From Propionispira arboris (GTDB lineage: Bacteria > Bacillota > Negativicutes > Selenomonadales > Selenomonadaceae): a stretch of DNA of 64,000 nucleotides. The stretch is from NCBI RefSeq assembly GCF_900109225.1, contig NZ_FNZK01000001.1, positions 186,001-250,000 of the forward strand. The letters run 5' to 3'. Below are positions 60,775-64,000 of the stretch, one piece after another. The notes under the pieces are model-generated. The model did no database searches, was not told where the DNA came from, and was given only the letters and a program-made list of their open reading frames with translations. The stretch's first letter is position 1. Each line of letters opens with the position of its first letter. The position numbers and the translations under genes were made by a program.

Positions 60775-61884
60775 ATGAAAAAAATAGGCGTTTTGACGTT
60801 TTGGAATATACCAAATTATGGTGCTTTTATGCAGGCTTATGCATTACAAAAAGCTATTGCTAAAATGGATGTATCAGCAGATATACGGCAGATTGCATAC
60901 TTAGATAAAGTCCATTATAGTGCGTACTATGGCATTATTAATACGAACTATCGGTTGTGGGCAATAAATGTTCATTTTTATAAAAATTTATTGAAACGTG
61001 TAATAAATTATAAACAGATTCAGCAACTTAAAGCTTTTTTTTATTACTATAAACAGATACCACATACGAAAAATTCTTCTCTTGAGGAAATAGAAAAGGA
61101 ACCATTTGATGTTATAGTATTGGGAAGTGATATTATTTGGGACTATTCAATTGATATTTTTAATCATGATGTTCATCTTTTTGGTAACTGTTTCAATGCA
61201 AAAAAGATTATTGCTTATGCGCCTAGTTTTGGTACAATAAAATCGGGGATGAAAGTGCCGAGTTATGTGACGAAAGGGCTTAAAAATCTTGATGCTATAT
61301 CGGTGCGTGATGAAAATTCCGCCAATCTTGTGCAGCAAATTGCAGATCGTGAGGCAGAGGTCGTTCTTGACCCGACTTTTCTTGTTGATTTCGTGCAGGA
61401 TGAGAATATTAAGAAGCCGGAACTTGATGATTACATTGTTGTCTACGGCAGCAATTTTACGGATGAACTTATCTGTGGTGCGCGAGAGTATGCCCATACA
61501 CATCATTTGCAACTTGTCTGCCTTAATAGTCTTGATGATACATTTGATTGGTGCGACATTAATGTTAGCCAGGAAAATATGACACCATTTGAATGGTGTG
61601 GCTATTTTAAGCACGCTGAGGCAGTTTTTACTTGTACCTACCATGGGTTGATATTTGGCCTGATTTTCAATAAACGTATTATTTTTAGTCCAACGCAGTT
61701 TATTCTCGATAAAGCCTCATCACTTATTGATTATTTAGAGCTGGAAGATGTATTGGTAAAATATCAAGCGTTCAAAGAGAAAGCTGACTGGTCCTGGAAC
61801 TATAAGACGATCGATCAACGTATTGATGCTCTGCGAGATAAATCATATTTATTTTTAAGGAATGCCATAGTGAATCATGAGTGA
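60775..61884 (+). CDS. polysaccharide pyruvyl transferase family protein
   Basis: The 369-residue protein begins IGVLTFWNIPNYGAFMQAYALQKAI and has DVIVLGSDIIWD, AYAPSFGTIKSG, ISVRDENSANLVQQI and FTCTYHGLIFGLIFNKRIIF, the CsaB-type GT-B motifs. It would add pyruvate ketal from phosphoenolpyruvate to a sugar of the polymer. The window-end gene pair (ferredoxin, F420-dehydrogenase beta-like) is often found beside this family. It overlaps the wzx-like gene by 8 nt. Confidence 0.88.
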   Translation: MKKIGVLTFWNIPNYGAFMQAYALQKAIAKMDVSADIRQIAYLDKVHYSAYYGIINTNYRLWAINVHFYKNLLKRVINYKQIQQLKAFFYYYKQIPHTKNSSLEEIEKEPFDVIVLGSDIIWDYSIDIFNHDVHLFGNCFNAKKIIAYAPSFGTIKSGMKVPSYVTKGLKNLDAISVRDENSANLVQQIADREAEVVLDPTFLVDFVQDENIKKPELDDYIVVYGSNFTDELICGAREYAHTHHLQLVCLNSLDDTFDWCDINVSQENMTPFEWCGYFKHAEAVFTCTYHGLIFGLIFNKRIIFSPTQFILDKASSLIDYLELEDVLVKYQAFKEKADWSWNYKTIDQRIDALRDKSYLFLRNAIVNHE

Positions 61885-63412
61885 GAATTCCAATGTAAAA
61901 CGCGTTCTCAAAAACACATTGGCTCTTTATTTTCGTATGATTGTATTGACGTTTATCTCACTTTTTACTGTACGTGTCGTGTTTCAGGTGCTGGGAGCGA
62001 GTGATTATGGTCTTTATAATGTTGTTGGTGGATTTGTTGGCATGTTTGGATTTTTGACTGGTACGCTTACAATAGCAGAGCAAAGATATTTCGCAATCAG
62101 TTTGTCTTCTCGTGATTGGGATAGTCTAAGTAAATTGTTTTCGGTGAATCTTGTCGTGAATGCTATATTCGGAATGATTCTTTTTTTAATTTCGGAAACG
62201 ATCGGGCTGTGGTTTGTCAGCACGCAACTTGTCATACCAGTGGAACGTATGACAGCAGCTTTTGTGGTCTATGAATTGTCTATCGTTAGTTTTTTGCTTG
62301 CATTAATTGTAGCACCGTATATGGCACTTTTAGTAGCAGATGAGAATTTATCTATTTATTCCGTTGTTTCTATTTTTGAGGGAATAAGCAAACTGCTCAT
62401 TGTTTACCTACTGCTTACTTCTAATTCTGATAAATTAATTACTTATGCAGTGTTACTTTGTCTTATTAGTATCAGTGTTAATGTTTTTTATGTAATTTAT
62501 TGTAAAATACAATATCCTGCATTACAACTTAAAGTTTATCGTGACAAAAATAGCTATAAAGAAGTTTTATCTTTTATGAACTGGAACCTTATTGGTGCGA
62601 TAGCTTCTGTCCTAAAAGGTCAGGGCATTAATATGGTTATGAATGTTTTCTTTGGTCCAGTTATCAATGCAGCACGGGGCATTGCTTTTCAGATAAATAA
62701 TGTTATTATGTCATTTTCACAGAACTTTATGAAAGCAATTGATCCGCAGATTATCAAAAGTTATGCAAAGGGAGAGCAGGAACGTTTCTTTTTTTTGATC
62801 ACAGCATCTTCCAAAATATCATACTATTTACTCTTCTTTATTGCTTTACCATTTATGTTGAATATCAACTATGTGTTGAACTTGTGGCTAGTAGAACCGC
62901 CTCAATATACATCAATATTTACAATACTTATATTGGTAGATGCATTGGTTGCAAGCATCACGGATCCTATCTGTACGGCGGTACAGGCTGTAGGCAAGGT
63001 AAAAGTGTATCAGCTTACTGTTGGTGTTATAGCTATATTAAATCTGCCAATTGCTTATAGTTTACTGGTTATTTATAATGATCCATTAGTGCCGTTTATT
63101 GTTAGTATAGTGATATCAGTAGTGATGGCATTGTCACGTTTAGTGACGTTTCGTCGACTGTATGATTTTTCTATTATGAATTATTGCTGTCAAGTTTTTT
63201 TCCCAATTTGTCTGGTGACGTTACTTATGGTTTGTGTTGATGGCTACCTTTTTAGTCAGGCAGATAATTTTCCTCATTTTATAGGAAACAGCATTGGCAC
63301 AATGGTTTTCTCAGCGAGTATTATTTATCGTATTGGCTTAAACGCTCGAGAAAAGAATATCATTAAAAATGCTTTTCCAGGGAAAAACTTGATAAATAAA
63401 TTCAGGAGATGA
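61877..63412 (+). CDS. polysaccharide repeat-unit flippase (Wzx-like)
   Basis: The 511-residue MOP/MATE-type membrane protein has about fourteen helices and starts with RVLKNTLALYFRMIVLTFISLFTVRVVFQVLGASDYGLYNVVGGFVG, the usual Wzx opening. It moves undecaprenyl-linked repeats to the periplasmic side for polymerisation. A T8 run at 62789-62796 is in frame. It completes the Wzx/Wzy set with the polymerase at 47338. Confidence 0.92.
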   Translation: MSENSNVKRVLKNTLALYFRMIVLTFISLFTVRVVFQVLGASDYGLYNVVGGFVGMFGFLTGTLTIAEQRYFAISLSSRDWDSLSKLFSVNLVVNAIFGMILFLISETIGLWFVSTQLVIPVERMTAAFVVYELSIVSFLLALIVAPYMALLVADENLSIYSVVSIFEGISKLLIVYLLLTSNSDKLITYAVLLCLISISVNVFYVIYCKIQYPALQLKVYRDKNSYKEVLSFMNWNLIGAIASVLKGQGINMVMNVFFGPVINAARGIAFQINNVIMSFSQNFMKAIDPQIIKSYAKGEQERFFFLITASSKISYYLLFFIALPFMLNINYVLNLWLVEPPQYTSIFTILILVDALVASITDPICTAVQAVGKVKVYQLTVGVIAILNLPIAYSLLVIYNDPLVPFIVSIVISVVMALSRLVTFRRLYDFSIMNYCCQVFFPICLVTLLMVCVDGYLFSQADNFPHFIGNSIGTMVFSASIIYRIGLNAREKNIIKNAFPGKNLINKFRR

Positions 63413-63418
63413 ACTTTA

Positions 63419-63694
63419 ATGATTAGTCAAAACGAAATTATAGAGTCAACTTGTTATATTGGACAATCTAATGATAATAATCCTAAGCCTTTGCCAAAAA
63501 TCTATAGTAAGCGTGAAAATTGCTGCGGGTGTACGGCCTGTTATGCGATATGCCCGGTAAAGGCTATAGTAATGAAGCCGGACAAAGAAGGGTTCCTTTA
63601 TCCAGTCGTAGATGCTAGTCAATGCATTCGTTGCTATCGATGCATTGATGTATGTGTATTTAAACAGGATCAGAAAAAGAAGGGGTATCTATGA
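63419..63694 (+). CDS. 2x[4Fe-4S] ferredoxin-domain protein
   Basis: The 91-residue product has two CxxCxxC-xxxCP-type cluster motifs: CCGCTACYAICPVKAI at about 37-52 and CIRCYRCIDVCVF at about 70-82 (last Pro replaced by Val). In related loci this domain is the N-terminus of a single F420-dehydrogenase beta-type protein; here it is separate, joined to the next gene by an ATGA overlap. A natural split with coupling is plausible; a frameshift cannot be excluded. Confidence 0.82.
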   Translation: MISQNEIIESTCYIGQSNDNNPKPLPKIYSKRENCCGCTACYAICPVKAIVMKPDKEGFLYPVVDASQCIRCYRCIDVCVFKQDQKKKGYL

Positions 63695-64000
63695 GCGAAA
63701 AACTGAATGATACACTTGTTTATGCAGCACGTGTGAAAGATAAACAAGTTTTAAAGAAAAGTTCATCTGGGGGAATGCTTACACCGCTGTCTGACTTCGT
63801 TTTGTCGCGAGGCGGTGCCGTGGTGTGCGCTATTTACAATTATACTACACATCAAGTAGAATATCAGCTTTGTGAAGATAAGGAAAGCTATGAGAAGGCA
63901 CGTGGCTCAAAATATATCCAAAGTATTCCAGGAAATATATTTATAAAAAGCATGAATTGGTTGAATAGTCATCTAGACAAGAAATTGCTTTTTATTGGCA
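63691..64000 (+). CDS. coenzyme F420 hydrogenase/dehydrogenase beta-subunit-like protein (partial)
   Basis: The frame is open from ATG 63691 to the window end (103 codons). It has VYAARVKDKQVLKKSSSGGMLTPL and ARGSKYIQS, the N-terminal FrhB motifs. Proteins of this group occur with pyruvyl-transferase-family genes in polysaccharide loci and may reduce or modify a sugar. AAGGGG precedes the start. The gene continues beyond the window. Confidence 0.82.
   Translation, partial: MSEKLNDTLVYAARVKDKQVLKKSSSGGMLTPLSDFVLSRGGAVVCAIYNYTTHQVEYQLCEDKESYEKARGSKYIQSIPGNIFIKSMNWLNSHLDKKLLFIG

Overview
The window reads as chromosomal DNA from a diderm member of the Firmicutes, class Negativicutes. A complete Gram-negative lipid A, Kdo and LPS-export gene set lies next to two OmpM-type porins (one N-terminal SLH domain joined to a beta-barrel), a combination known from Veillonella and Selenomonas relatives. 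The genus cannot be named from the sequence. Every convincing gene is on the + strand. I saw no tRNA, rRNA, CRISPR array, transposase or integrase.

Region 1 (1-18.1 kb) is conserved envelope synthesis: lpxC, fabZ, lpxA, lpxI, lpxB, msbA, a waaA-lpxK fusion, kdsB, kdsA, kdsD, kdsC, lpxL, lptC, lptA, lptB and one lptF/G-type permease, then a DUF3084 protein and a RuvC/YqgF-like protein. lpxI replaces lpxH; lpxD must lie outside. Region 2 (18.1-24.5 kb) carries ompM1, a frameshifted ompM2, two unrecognised exported proteins and lptD. The two ompM genes share matching promoters and a matching 5' leader: a 13-codon leader ORF whose stop codon lies in a hairpin that covers the Shine-Dalgarno sequence.

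Region 3 (24.5-40.9 kb) builds the LPS core: separate heptose kinase and adenylyltransferase genes, two GT9 heptosyltransferase-like genes, an LtaS-like phosphotransferase, a GT4, four GT8 enzymes of the WaaI/WaaJ type interleaved with two HtrL/YibB-family genes, a frameshifted GT2, and an MBOAT acyltransferase with an SGNH-like partner. The four GT8 and two HtrL proteins, from different families, all end in the same 27-residue TPR-like tail.

Region 4 (41.4-64 kb) is a visibly A+T-richer surface polysaccharide locus of Wzx/Wzy type: Wza-like export protein, Wzz-like chain-length protein without kinase, WbaP-like initiating transferase, many glycosyltransferases, EpsG/Wzy-like polymerase, FdtB/FdtA-type amino-sugar genes with a FemAB-like acyltransferase, an NDP-sugar epimerase, remnants of a second fdtB-fdtA pair, a pyruvyl-transferase-family protein, Wzx, and a ferredoxin plus F420-dehydrogenase beta-like pair cut by the window end.

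The observations I rate highest are the ompM leader-peptide/hairpin arrangement, the shared C-terminal tail on two glycosyltransferase families, two single-A losses in A7 tracts (ompM2 and the GT2), and a roughly 115-nt hairpin element present once complete and once collapsed. All functions are assigned from motifs and context read by eye; no database search was possible.
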